Source: Streptomyces sp. GESEQ-35
GTDB taxonomy: Bacteria > Actinomycetota > Actinomycetes > Streptomycetales > Streptomycetaceae
Length of the DNA: 64,000 bases
Reading direction: 5' to 3'
NCBI RefSeq assembly: GCF_017948485.1
Contig: NZ_JAFFSX010000036.1
Span: 56,612 to 120,611, forward strand
The position numbers were made by a program, and so were the translations under genes. Below, in pieces: positions 26,808-35,137 of the stretch. Every line of letters starts with the position of its first letter. The first letter of the stretch is position 1. Below the pieces are notes generated by a model. That model was not told where the DNA came from and searched no databases. It saw only the letters and a program-made list of their open reading frames with translations.

Positions 26808-29800
26808 ATGCAGATCCGGCTGACCGTCATAGACCCCCTGGGGGCGCCCTCACCCGGCCGCGCCGCGAGCTGCGACGTACTGGTCACAGCGCCCGCGGGC
26901 ACGGCGCTGTCCGCGGTCGCGTCGGCGCTCACCTCAGCGGTCTCCGGCAGCGACGGCCCGGCCGTGCTGTTCGCCGGGGCGGAGCGGCTCGACGACCGGC
27001 GCGGCACGCTGGGCGAGCCCCCGCTGATAGACGGCGCCGTGCTGTCCCTGGGCGCCCCGGCCGAGCCCGAACCGCACCCCGAGGTCGACGACGCCCCGAC
27101 CCGGCTGGACATCGTCGCGGGCCCGGACGCAGGCGGGGTCCACCTCCTGCACGGCGGCCAGATCCACATCGGCCGCTCCGCCGACGCCGACGTCGCCCTC
27201 GACGACCCGGACGTCTCCCGCCTCCACTGCGCGGTCACCGTCGCCGCCGACGGCCGTGTCACGGTCGCCGATCTCGGCTCCACCAACGGCACGACCCTGG
27301 ACGGCAGCCGAGTGAGCACCCGCCCGGTCCGCTTCACCCCGGGCACCCTGCTCCGCATCGGCGAGTCCGCACTCCGACTGGCCCCCGCCGGCGGCCCTGG
27401 ACCGCGTCTACGGACGGCACCCGACGGAGAAGGGCATGTGCGGGTGCCTGCCGGGGACGGCGAGACCCCGGGAGCGCCACACGCGCGTGCGGCGGCCCAA
27501 ACGGCAGGGTCCGGGCCTTCCGGCAGCACGTCCCACGCCTACGGGACGGCGGCCTGGGCGACACCGGGGCAAGGCTCCGGTGAAGCGGCGGTGGTGCCGG
27601 AGCAGGGCGGCGCACCGCACATCGAGCGCCGTGGGACGGCCGCCGACGCGGCTCGCGGAGCGGCTCCGAGGGGGCGCTCGGGTGGGGGCGACACCCACGG
27701 GGGCCGGTTCGGAGCGGGCGGACCGACGGCGGCGTCCGTCGGCAGGTCCGCCGACGGTGGGCTCGACGCCGGCGCCTTCGGTGCAAGTGCCGGGAGCGGG
27801 CGCGACAGTGGCGCCCGCCGAGCCGGGCGTGACAGTGACACCTTCGGTGCGGCTGCCGGGGGCAGCCCCGTCGACACGGTCTCCGGCACCACAGCCCACG
27901 GCTCCGGTACGACGGCCAAGGGCAGGCTCGCCGACACAGCTGCCGGTGGGGCGGCCGGGGGCACCAACCCCGGTACAGCTGCCGGGCGCTCGCCGGGCGG
28001 CCCTGATCCCCGTACACCTGCCGGGCGTTCACCCGGCGACCCTGATCCCCGTACACCTGCCGGGCGTTCACCGGGCGGCCCCGATCCCCGTACACCCGCG
28101 GGGCGTTCACCGGGCGACCCCGATCCCCGTACGACGGCCGGCCACTCGCTCGGCGGCACCGATCCCCGCCCGACCGCCGGAGGCACCCGCAGCGACGCAG
28201 GGTCCGGTACGACGACCGAACACACGCTCAGCGGCGCCGCTTCCGGCACGGCGGCCGGAGACACGCTCGGCGGCCCCAACCCCGGTACAGCTACCGGGCG
28301 TTCACCGGGCGGCCCTGATCCCCGTACACCTGCGGGGCGTTCACCCGGCGACCCCGATCCCCGTACACCTGCCGGGCGTTCACCCGGCGACCCCGATCCC
28401 CGTACGACGACCGGCCACTCTCCCGGCGGCACCGATCCCCGCCCGACCGCCGGAGGCACCGGCGGTGGCGCGGTCTTTGACGGGGCGGCGCACGACCGGC
28501 TCGGTGATCGGGCATCCGAGGCGGCAGCCGGAGAGGCGTCGGCCCACCCTGCTGATGGCAGGAGCCGGCGCAAAGGGACTCCCCTCCGTGGGACCGACAT
28601 GCCGCAGGGCGTGCGGAGGCGCGGGGGGCTGACAGCGTGGGCGCGGCGGTTGGCCGGGGGGCGCGCGGAGCAGGGAGCGGCCGGACGCGGGGCGTACGAC
28701 GAGGAAGTGGCCGAGGCCGCGGCGGAACCCTCGGTCACCGCATCCCCCGTACCGGAGGTCTGGCCGGACCCGGCGGCGCTGCTGCTGACGGCGCTGGGCC
28801 CCGGGCCCCGGCTGTGGGAGCGCGGCCTGGGACACCCGGAGGCACTCACCGTGCGGCTGGGCACCACCGACCGCACGGCACCCGACGGCTCCGGCCTGCT
28901 GCCCGCCGTGCCGGTCACCGCCGATCTGCGCGAGGTCGGGGCGCTGGGGCTGGCCGGCCCGCGCGCGCGGCTCGCCGGGCTGGCCCGCGCGGTCGTGGCC
29001 CAGCTCGCCGCGCTGCACTCCCCCGACACCCTGGAAGTCGTCCTGATCAGCGCGGACCGCGCCCGCCCGGTGGAGGAACGCACCGCCGAGTGGTCCTGGC
29101 TGGGCTGGCTCCCCCACCTCCGCCCGGGCCATGGCCAGGACTGCCGCCTCCTCCTCGCCTACGACCGTGAACAGGCCACCGCCCGCACCGACGAACTGCT
29201 GCGCCGCCTGGAGGACAACCTGGCGGAACTGAGAAGCGGTACGCCGACGCCCCCGACCGCCGAGGGCGCCACCACGGCCACCAGGCAGGGCAGGTCCGCG
29301 ACCGGAACGAGTCCGGCAACCACCGGCGGACCCGACGGATCCGCCCCCGCGGTCACCCCGGCATCCGCAGACGTATCCATCCCCTCCGCCCGCCGCGCCA
29401 CGGCGTCGTACGACACACCCGCGAACCATCCCGACCCCCAGGAGCCGGTCCGGGGCGCGGCCCACCGGCCCTCCTGGGCCGCGGACGACGAAGCCGTGCA
29501 CGGCGGGGGCGGATTCGCGGGGCCGTACACCGTGGTCGTCGTGGACGGAGACCCCGGTGGTGCCGACGTGCGGGAGGCGGTGGCGCGGCTGGCGTCTCAG
29601 GGGCCGCGGGTCGGCATACATGTCGTGTGCCTGGCCGAGACGGCTCCCGCCTCCCCGGCCTCGCCGGTGACGGAGACGTACGAGGCGGCATGCGGAGCGT
29701 CCCCGGTCTTCCGAGAGTGCGGTGCCGTCGCGCTGCTCAGCGGTGATGTGGCCACGGCGCTGCGGCTGATGCGGGTCGCGGGGGCGGGGGCGTCGCTGCC

Positions 29801-31079
29801 CGGCCCCGTCGGACACGGCACGGTCGCCACGGTGGACGCCGTCTCGCTCGCGTGGGCGGAGCGGTTCGCGCGGGCGCTGGCGCCGCTCCGGACGGACGGT
29901 GCCGCGGGAGAGCGGCAGGGCAGGGTGTCGGCGCCGTTGCCCCAGGTGACACGTCTGCTGGACGAGTTGGGGCTCGCCCGGGCCACCCCGGCATCGCTGA
30001 TGGCGCGCTGGGCGGACGCGGCCGACGACGCGGAGACGCTCGGCGGTCGGGCGCTGGCCGTGCTCGGGGCCGGGCCGCGCGGGCCGGTCTGCGCGGACCT
30101 CGTCGCCGAGGGACCGCATCTGCTGATCGAGGGACCGCACGGCAGCGGACGTACGGAGCTGCTCAGGGCCATGGTCGCGTCGCTGGCCGCCGCCGAGCGG
30201 CCCGACCGGCTGAGCGTCGTGCTGATCGACGGCCGGGACAGCGTGGGCGCGGGCAGCGGACACGGCGAGGGCCTGCGTGTGTGTACGGACGTACCGCATG
30301 TGACCACCCATCTGGCCGCCAACGACCCCGTGCGGATGCGGGAGTTCGCGCAGTCGCTGAGTGCCGAGCTGAAACGGCGGGCCGAGTTGCTGGGGCGCGC
30401 GGACTTCGCCGACTGGCACACCGGGCGGGAGCTGTCCGGCCGTATGGTCGCCCAGCGATCGGCGGGTTCGAGTGCTTCCGGTGGTGCCGGGGACATCGAC
30501 GCGCCGCCCAGTTCGACGATCCGGCTGCGGCCTGCGGCCGCTCGTCAGCAGGCCGAGGTGATACCTCCGCTGCCGCGGCTCGTCGTGGTCGTGGACGACC
30601 TGGACGCGCTGGTGTCGCCCGCCCTCGGTTCACCGGGGCGGCCGGCCGCCGGGTCCGTGATGCGGGCGCTGGAGGCCGTGGCCCGGGAGGGTGAGCGGCT
30701 CGGCGTGCACCTGGTCGCCGCGGCGGGGGTCGGCGGTCGTACGGCCCAGACCGAGCCGGCCCAGCAGGCGACGCTGCGGGTCACTCTCGACCCGCCCGCA
30801 CCGGGTCCGGACGAGCCGGCGCCGGGACGTGGACGGTTGACGTTCGCCGACGGCCGGGGGACGCCCTTCCAGGGCGGGCGCGTCACGGGCCGGATTCCCC
30901 GTACGGCGACCCTGCGGCCGACGGTCGTACCGCTGGAGTGGGAGCGCATGGGCGATCCTCCGGCCCGCCGTCCCGTCCGGGAGCTGGGGAACGGACCGAC
31001 GGACCTGGCGTTGCTCGCGAGCGCGTTGGAGAGGGCGGCGCGGGAGGTGTCGGCGGTGTCGGTGCCCTCGCTTCTTTAG
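26808..31079 (+). CDS. FHA domain and FtsK/SpoIIIE-like ATPase protein
   Basis: 1,423 residues from ATG at 26808 (MQIRLTVIDPLG); upstream open frame is non-coding. N-terminal ubiquitin-like stretch (about 1-80), FHA domain (about 100-185: IGRSADADVAL, VSRLHC, DLGSTNGT), a long disordered region with a repeat block (about 385-555), then a C-terminal FtsK/EccC-like part with P-loop GPHGSGRT (about 1108) and Walker B LVVVVDDLDAL (about 1257). The layout resembles type VII secretion-associated or FHA-coupled DNA/protein pumps, but only one convincing ATPase P-loop is seen and no ESX genes are nearby. Divergent from two Ser/Thr kinases, one of which could supply the FHA ligand. Confidence 0.87.
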   Translation: MQIRLTVIDPLGAPSPGRAASCDVLVTAPAGTALSAVASALTSAVSGSDGPAVLFAGAERLDDRRGTLGEPPLIDGAVLSLGAPAEPEPHPEVDDAPTRLDIVAGPDAGGVHLLHGGQIHIGRSADADVALDDPDVSRLHCAVTVAADGRVTVADLGSTNGTTLDGSRVSTRPVRFTPGTLLRIGESALRLAPAGGPGPRLRTAPDGEGHVRVPAGDGETPGAPHARAAAQTAGSGPSGSTSHAYGTAAWATPGQGSGEAAVVPEQGGAPHIERRGTAADAARGAAPRGRSGGGDTHGGRFGAGGPTAASVGRSADGGLDAGAFGASAGSGRDSGARRAGRDSDTFGAAAGGSPVDTVSGTTAHGSGTTAKGRLADTAAGGAAGGTNPGTAAGRSPGGPDPRTPAGRSPGDPDPRTPAGRSPGGPDPRTPAGRSPGDPDPRTTAGHSLGGTDPRPTAGGTRSDAGSGTTTEHTLSGAASGTAAGDTLGGPNPGTATGRSPGGPDPRTPAGRSPGDPDPRTPAGRSPGDPDPRTTTGHSPGGTDPRPTAGGTGGGAVFDGAAHDRLGDRASEAAAGEASAHPADGRSRRKGTPLRGTDMPQGVRRRGGLTAWARRLAGGRAEQGAAGRGAYDEEVAEAAAEPSVTASPVPEVWPDPAALLLTALGPGPRLWERGLGHPEALTVRLGTTDRTAPDGSGLLPAVPVTADLREVGALGLAGPRARLAGLARAVVAQLAALHSPDTLEVVLISADRARPVEERTAEWSWLGWLPHLRPGHGQDCRLLLAYDREQATARTDELLRRLEDNLAELRSGTPTPPTAEGATTATRQGRSATGTSPATTGGPDGSAPAVTPASADVSIPSARRATASYDTPANHPDPQEPVRGAAHRPSWAADDEAVHGGGGFAGPYTVVVVDGDPGGADVREAVARLASQGPRVGIHVVCLAETAPASPASPVTETYEAACGASPVFRECGAVALLSGDVATALRLMRVAGAGASLPGPVGHGTVATVDAVSLAWAERFARALAPLRTDGAAGERQGRVSAPLPQVTRLLDELGLARATPASLMARWADAADDAETLGGRALAVLGAGPRGPVCADLVAEGPHLLIEGPHGSGRTELLRAMVASLAAAERPDRLSVVLIDGRDSVGAGSGHGEGLRVCTDVPHVTTHLAANDPVRMREFAQSLSAELKRRAELLGRADFADWHTGRELSGRMVAQRSAGSSASGGAGDIDAPPSSTIRLRPAAARQQAEVIPPLPRLVVVVDDLDALVSPALGSPGRPAAGSVMRALEAVAREGERLGVHLVAAAGVGGRTAQTEPAQQATLRVTLDPPAPGPDEPAPGRGRLTFADGRGTPFQGGRVTGRIPRTATLRPTVVPLEWERMGDPPARRPVRELGNGPTDLALLASALERAAREVSAVSVPSLL
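27960..28475 (+). repeat. In-frame 39-bp repeats within a larger duplicated block
   Basis: The 13-residue unit GRSPGDPDPRTPA (39 bp, with SPGG/SPGD and TPA/TTA variants) is repeated four times at about 27980-28140 and three times at about 28290-28410. Both sets end in GH-S-(L/P)GGTDPRPTAGGT and are preceded by G-NPGTA-GRS, so a block of about 310 bp appears tandemly duplicated. Lengths are multiples of 3, keeping the frame. Confidence 0.85.
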
Positions 31080-31259
31080 GCGCGAGCCGCGACACACCCG
31101 CACCCGAGTCCGCCCGCCCCCGGAGCGCTTGGTCACGACGGCATCACGATCACCGTCTTGACACTGAACGCGCTCTTGCCGACCCCAGGCACCCGGCGTA
31201 GACCAGATCGCACGGGACAGCGTTCGGACGTTCGACGAGGAACGAAGAACGGGGCAGTG

Positions 31260-32642
31260 ATGCGTAGCACGTACAGCACCATCCGGAAACAGACGGCAGC
31301 GAAAGCCGCAGCCGCCGTCCTCGCGGGAGCACTCGCACTCACACTCACCGCGTGCGGCGGAGACGACGACAGCGGCGGCGGCGACAGCAATGAGACGGGC
31401 GGCACGGAGAGCGGTACCACCGTCACCCTCCCCAAACTGAACGGCGAGAGCCTTGAAGTCGCCGCCGTGTGGAGCGGCGCGGAGCAGGACAACTTCAAGA
31501 AGGTCCTCGCGGAGTTCGAGAAGCGCACGGGCGCCAAGGTCTCCTTCGTGCCCGCGCAGGACCCGATCGTCAACTTCCTGGGCTCGAAGATCGCGGGCGG
31601 CCAGCCGCCGGACATCGCGATGCTCCCGCAGCCCGGCGCCATCAAGCAGGCCGTGGACAAGAAGTGGGCCAAGCCGCTGGGCGCCGAGGCCAAGGCCGAG
31701 CTCGCCAAGAACTACTCACAGGGCTGGCAGGACATCGGCAAGGTCGGCAGCGAGCAGTACGGCGTCTACTACAAGGCCGCCAACAAGTCCCTGATCTGGT
31801 ACAACACACAGGTCTTCGAGAACGCGGGGGCCACGGAACCGAAGACCTGGGACGAACTCCTCACCGCCGCCCAGACCATCTACGACTCCGGTGTCACACC
31901 GTTCTCCGTCGGCGGCGCCGAGGGCTGGACCCTCACCGACTGGTTCGAGAACATCTACCTCTCCCAGGCGGGCCCGGAGAAGTACGACCAGCTCGCCCAG
32001 CACGAGATCAAGTGGACGGACCCGTCCGTGAAGGACGCGCTGACCACGCTGGCGCAGGTCTGGGGCAAGAAGGACTATGTCGCCGGCGGTGCGAAGGGCG
32101 CCCTACAGACGGACTTCCCGGCCTCGGTGACGCAGACCTTCACCGGCGGCGACCAGCCCAAGGCCGGCATGGTCTACGAGGGCGACTTCGCGCAGGTCAA
32201 CATCGGTACGGCGGGCGCGAAGGTCGGCACGGACGCGAAGGTGTTCCCCTTCCCGGCCGTGGGCGACAGCTCCCCCGTGGTCTCCGGCGGCGACGCGGCG
32301 GTGATCCTGAAGGACTCCAAGGCGGCGCAGGCGCTGGCCACCTTCCTGGCCTCCCCGGACGCGGCAACGATCCAGGCGAAGCTGGGCGGCTATCTCTCGC
32401 CGAACAAGAACGTGGACAACTCGGCGTATCCGAACCCGGTGCAGCAGAAGATCGCCAAGGCCCTCGTCGACTCGGGCGACGACTTCCGCTTCGACATGTC
32501 CGACCAGGCCCCGCAGGCCTTCGGCGGCACCCCGGGCAAGGGCGAGTGGAAGGCACTCCAGGACTTCCTGACGAACCCGAAGGACATCGCGGGCACGCAG
32601 GCGAAGCTGGAGGCCGACGCGGCGGCCGCCTACGGAGGCTGA
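31260..32642 (+). CDS. Sugar ABC transporter substrate-binding lipoprotein
   Basis: 460 residues; signal peptide with lipobox LTAC, followed by a Gly/Asp/Ser-rich linker and a solute-binding protein family 1 fold. Contains 'VAAVWSGAEQDNFKKVLAEFEKRTGAKV', typical of alpha-glucoside/oligosaccharide binding proteins of actinobacteria. First gene of a three-gene importer operon with no local ATPase or glycosidase, so the sugar cannot be assigned. A TTGACA at 31158-31163 could be a -35 but lacks a good -10. Confidence 0.92.
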   Translation: MRSTYSTIRKQTAAKAAAAVLAGALALTLTACGGDDDSGGGDSNETGGTESGTTVTLPKLNGESLEVAAVWSGAEQDNFKKVLAEFEKRTGAKVSFVPAQDPIVNFLGSKIAGGQPPDIAMLPQPGAIKQAVDKKWAKPLGAEAKAELAKNYSQGWQDIGKVGSEQYGVYYKAANKSLIWYNTQVFENAGATEPKTWDELLTAAQTIYDSGVTPFSVGGAEGWTLTDWFENIYLSQAGPEKYDQLAQHEIKWTDPSVKDALTTLAQVWGKKDYVAGGAKGALQTDFPASVTQTFTGGDQPKAGMVYEGDFAQVNIGTAGAKVGTDAKVFPFPAVGDSSPVVSGGDAAVILKDSKAAQALATFLASPDAATIQAKLGGYLSPNKNVDNSAYPNPVQQKIAKALVDSGDDFRFDMSDQAPQAFGGTPGKGEWKALQDFLTNPKDIAGTQAKLEADAAAAYGG

Positions 32643-32646
32643 CGCG

Positions 32647-33990
32647 ATGACGTCCGCCACGGCGGCAGGGGGCCCTCCGCCCCCTGCCGCTCCCAAGTCG
32701 CGCAAGAGCGTGACCGGCACCCGGAAGACCGTGGCAGCGCTGTTCCTGCTGCCCGCTCTCGTGCTGCTGGGCGCGCTCGTGGTCTACCCGATCGGGTACT
32801 CGGTCGTCCGCAGTTTCTACGACCAGTCGGGAAGCGGTTTCGCCGGATTCGACAACTACGAAGCCCTGTTCACCGACGACGGCATCCGCACCGCCCTGAA
32901 GAACAACGTCATCTGGGTGGTGTTCGCGCCGACGGTCGCCACCGCGCTCGGTCTGATCTTCGCGGTGCTGACCGAGCGGGTGCGCTGGGGCACGGCGTTC
33001 AAGCTGGTCGTCTTCATGCCGATGGCGATCTCCATGCTGGCGGCCGGCATCATCTTCCGCCTCGTCTACGACGCGGACCCGGAGAAGGGCGTCGCGAACG
33101 CGGTGTGGGTGGGCATCCACGACACGTTCGCCGAGTCGTCCGCGTTCCCGAAGGCCCACCCGGGCCGTGAGTCGCCGCTGGAGGCACAGAGCGGCGGCTT
33201 CATCACCAAGGCGACGGTCCAGACCGGGGACACGGTCACCCTCCCCCTTGTGGGCGTCGCCCCCGAGCAGATGCCCGGCGACGCGAAGAGGGCCGTATCG
33301 CCGCAGGCCGACCCGGGCATGATCACCGGTACGACCTGGCAGGACTTCACGCGCGGCAAGGGCGTCGGCACGCTCGGCGCGCCCGACGCGACCGAACTGG
33401 GCTACCCCGGCATGAAGATCGAGGCGGTCAAGGACGGCAAGGTCGTGGAGTCGGCGAGGGCCGGCGCGGACGGCACGTTCTCCTTGTCGGAAAAGGCCGA
33501 CGGCGCCCAGCTCCGCCTCCCGGCGAGCAACTTCAAGGAGCCGTACAACGGCCTGGACTGGCTCGGCCCGTCGCTGGTCACGCCGTCGATCATCGGGTCG
33601 TACATCTGGATGTGGGCCGGTTTCGCGATGGTGCTGATCGCGGCCGGGCTCGCGGGCATCCCCCGCGAACTGCTGGAGGCGGCCCGTGTCGACGGCGCCA
33701 GTGAGTGGCAGGTGTTCCGCAGAGTCACGGTCCCCCTGCTGGCGCCCGTCCTCGCGGTCGTCATCGTCACCCTGATGATCAACGTGCTGAAGATCTTCGA
33801 CCTGGTCTACATCATCGCCCCGGGCTCCGCCCAGGACGATGCGAACGTCCTCGCACTGGAGCTGTACAGAAAGGGCTTCTCCGAGGACCAGCCGGGCATC
33901 GCCAGCGCCATCTCGGTGTTCCTGCTTCTGCTGGTCATCCCGGTGATGTGGTTCAACATTCGTCGGCTCAGGCGGGAGGTACGGCGATGA
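32647..33990 (+). CDS. Sugar ABC transporter permease (MalF-type) with large extracytoplasmic insert
   Basis: 447 residues, about 140 more than usual. Helices 1-3 lie before residue 150; residues about 158-300 form an extra hydrophilic domain ('TVQTGDTVTLPLVGVAPEQ', 'GMKIEAVKDGKVVESARAGA', 'DGTFSLSEKADG') that looks like a beta-sandwich or carboxypeptidase-regulatory-like fold; helices 4-6 and the EAA loop 'EAARVDGASEWQVFRRVTVPL' follow. Its position matches the P2 loop of E. coli MalF, which touches the binding protein. GGAGG precedes the ATG by eight bases. Its last bases are duplicated downstream (see 33955-34082). Confidence 0.9.
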   Translation: MTSATAAGGPPPPAAPKSRKSVTGTRKTVAALFLLPALVLLGALVVYPIGYSVVRSFYDQSGSGFAGFDNYEALFTDDGIRTALKNNVIWVVFAPTVATALGLIFAVLTERVRWGTAFKLVVFMPMAISMLAAGIIFRLVYDADPEKGVANAVWVGIHDTFAESSAFPKAHPGRESPLEAQSGGFITKATVQTGDTVTLPLVGVAPEQMPGDAKRAVSPQADPGMITGTTWQDFTRGKGVGTLGAPDATELGYPGMKIEAVKDGKVVESARAGADGTFSLSEKADGAQLRLPASNFKEPYNGLDWLGPSLVTPSIIGSYIWMWAGFAMVLIAAGLAGIPRELLEAARVDGASEWQVFRRVTVPLLAPVLAVVIVTLMINVLKIFDLVYIIAPGSAQDDANVLALELYRKGFSEDQPGIASAISVFLLLLVIPVMWFNIRRLRREVRR

Positions 33991-34082
33991 GCGGCCACCT
34001 GTCTTTCTGCTGGGGGTCCGGGGGTTATCCCCCGGGAAGGCGCAGTAACATTCGTCGGCTCAGGCGGGAGGTACGGCGATGA
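33955..34082 (+). repeat. 36-bp direct repeat flanking a 56-bp hairpin insert
   Basis: Bases 33955-33990 and 34047-34082 are identical over 36 positions (offset 92). Both contain the end of the first permease (NIRRLRREVRR), its stop, the GGGAGG ribosome site and an ATGA. The 56 bases between them include a hairpin CCGGGGG-TTAT-CCCCCGG (34018-34035). Confidence 0.92.
33987..34082 (+). CDS. 31-codon bridging ORF created by duplication
   Basis: ATG at 33987 overlaps the stop of the upstream permease (ATGA) and reads 31 codons to a TGA at 34080-34082, which in turn overlaps the ATG of the next permease (ATGA). It begins MSGHLSFCWGSGG and ends in the duplicated NIRRLRREVRR. It keeps the coupling chain intact across the insert. 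Whether the peptide is stable or functional is unknown; it is most likely a by-product. Confidence 0.45.
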   Translation: MSGHLSFCWGSGGYPPGRRSNIRRLRREVRR

Positions 34083-34987
34083 CCACACATGCCGACAGGC
34101 TCTCCGAGCCGGCGCCGGTCGAGGCGGTCAAGGCGAAGCAGTCCCTGGGCTCGCGCCTCGTAGAAGGGGTCAGCGGCGGGCTGGTCCGGGTGTTCCTCAT
34201 CCTCGTCGGACTGTTCTGGCTGGTCCCGACGATCGGGCTGCTCCTCTCCTCGCTGCGTCCCCCGGAGGAGATGACGATCAGCGGCTGGTGGGACGTCTTC
34301 AGCAAGCCGTCCCAGCTCACCTTCGAGAGCTACGACAAGCTCCTCCAGAACAGCGGCATCACCGACTCGCTCGTCAACACCCTGCTGATCACGGTCCCGG
34401 CGACGGTCCTCGTCGTCGTCATCGGCGCGCTCGCGGGCTATGCGTTCGCGTGGATGGAGTTCCCGGGCCGCGACTGGTGGTTCCTCGGGGTCGTCGGTCT
34501 GCTGGTGGTGCCGGTGCAGGTGGCGCTGATTCCGGTCGCCGAACTCTTCGGCAAGATCGGCCTGTTCGGCAACATCATGGGCGTGGTCCTCTTCCACACG
34601 GGTTTCGGCCTGCCCTTCGCGGTGTTCCTGCTGCGGAACTTCTTCGCGGAGATCCCGAAGGAACTGCTGGAGGCGGCCCGACTCGACGGTGCGGGTGAAC
34701 TGCGCCTGTTCGTCCGGGTCGTGATGCCGCTGGGCGGGCCCGCGATCGCGAGCCTGGGCATCTTCCAGTTCCTGTGGGTGTGGAACGACATGCTGATCGC
34801 GCTGGTGTTCTCCGACACCAACAGTCAGCCGATCACGGTGGCCCTCCAGACGCAGATGCGCGCGTTCGCCGACAACGTCGACATCCTGGCGCCGGGCGCG
34901 TTCATCTCCATGGTGGTCCCGCTGGTCGTGTTCTTCGCGTTCCAGCGACAGTTCGTGTCCGGGGTGATGGCGGGCGCGGTGAAGTAG
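34079..34987 (+). CDS. Sugar ABC transporter permease (MalG-type)
   Basis: 302 residues, six membrane helices, EAA loop 'EAARLDGAGELRLFVRVVMPLGGP'. The ATG has GGGAGG upstream, supplied by the second copy of the 36-bp repeat. Partner of the MalF-type permease; the ATPase is presumably encoded elsewhere. Confidence 0.93.
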   Translation: MTTHADRLSEPAPVEAVKAKQSLGSRLVEGVSGGLVRVFLILVGLFWLVPTIGLLLSSLRPPEEMTISGWWDVFSKPSQLTFESYDKLLQNSGITDSLVNTLLITVPATVLVVVIGALAGYAFAWMEFPGRDWWFLGVVGLLVVPVQVALIPVAELFGKIGLFGNIMGVVLFHTGFGLPFAVFLLRNFFAEIPKELLEAARLDGAGELRLFVRVVMPLGGPAIASLGIFQFLWVWNDMLIALVFSDTNSQPITVALQTQMRAFADNVDILAPGAFISMVVPLVVFFAFQRQFVSGVMAGAVK

Positions 34988-35006
34988 TCCGTACACAGGG
35001 ACGTCA

Positions 35007-35036
35007 GAGGGGTGGGCCGACACCGGCCCACCCCTC
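35007..35036 (+). terminator. Terminator of the second sugar ABC operon
   Basis: GAGGGGTGGGCCG-ACAC-CGGCCCACCCCTC is a perfect 13-bp stem with a 4-nt loop, 20 bases past the permease stop. Confidence 0.88.
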
Positions 35037-35137
35037 AACATTTACTCACGATCCCCCATATGCCGTACGAAACGTAACCAAGTCACTCCACTGGCCGTTC
35101 CCGGGCCGGAACGCCCGCGCCGACCCATGGATGTGCC

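Noticed and set aside
27960..28475. CRISPR-like regular repeats
   Set aside because: Repeats are directly adjacent, in frame and coding, without unique spacers.
27436..28632. 398-residue open frame in another frame of the FHA gene
   Set aside because: It is held open by the GC-rich repeat block and lacks domain similarity; the FHA/FtsK frame is clearly coding.
26808..31079. Type VII secretion EccC
   Set aside because: Only one clear ATPase P-loop and no WXG100, EccB or EccD genes nearby.
31190..31210. DasR/GntR-like site upstream of the second sugar operon
   Set aside because: Only one half (TAGACCAG) resembles the consensus; the other half does not match.
33991..34046. Insertion sequence between permease genes
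   Set aside because: Only 56 bp, no transposase, and the flanking repeat is 36 bp, far longer than a normal target duplication; treated as a duplication with a hairpin.
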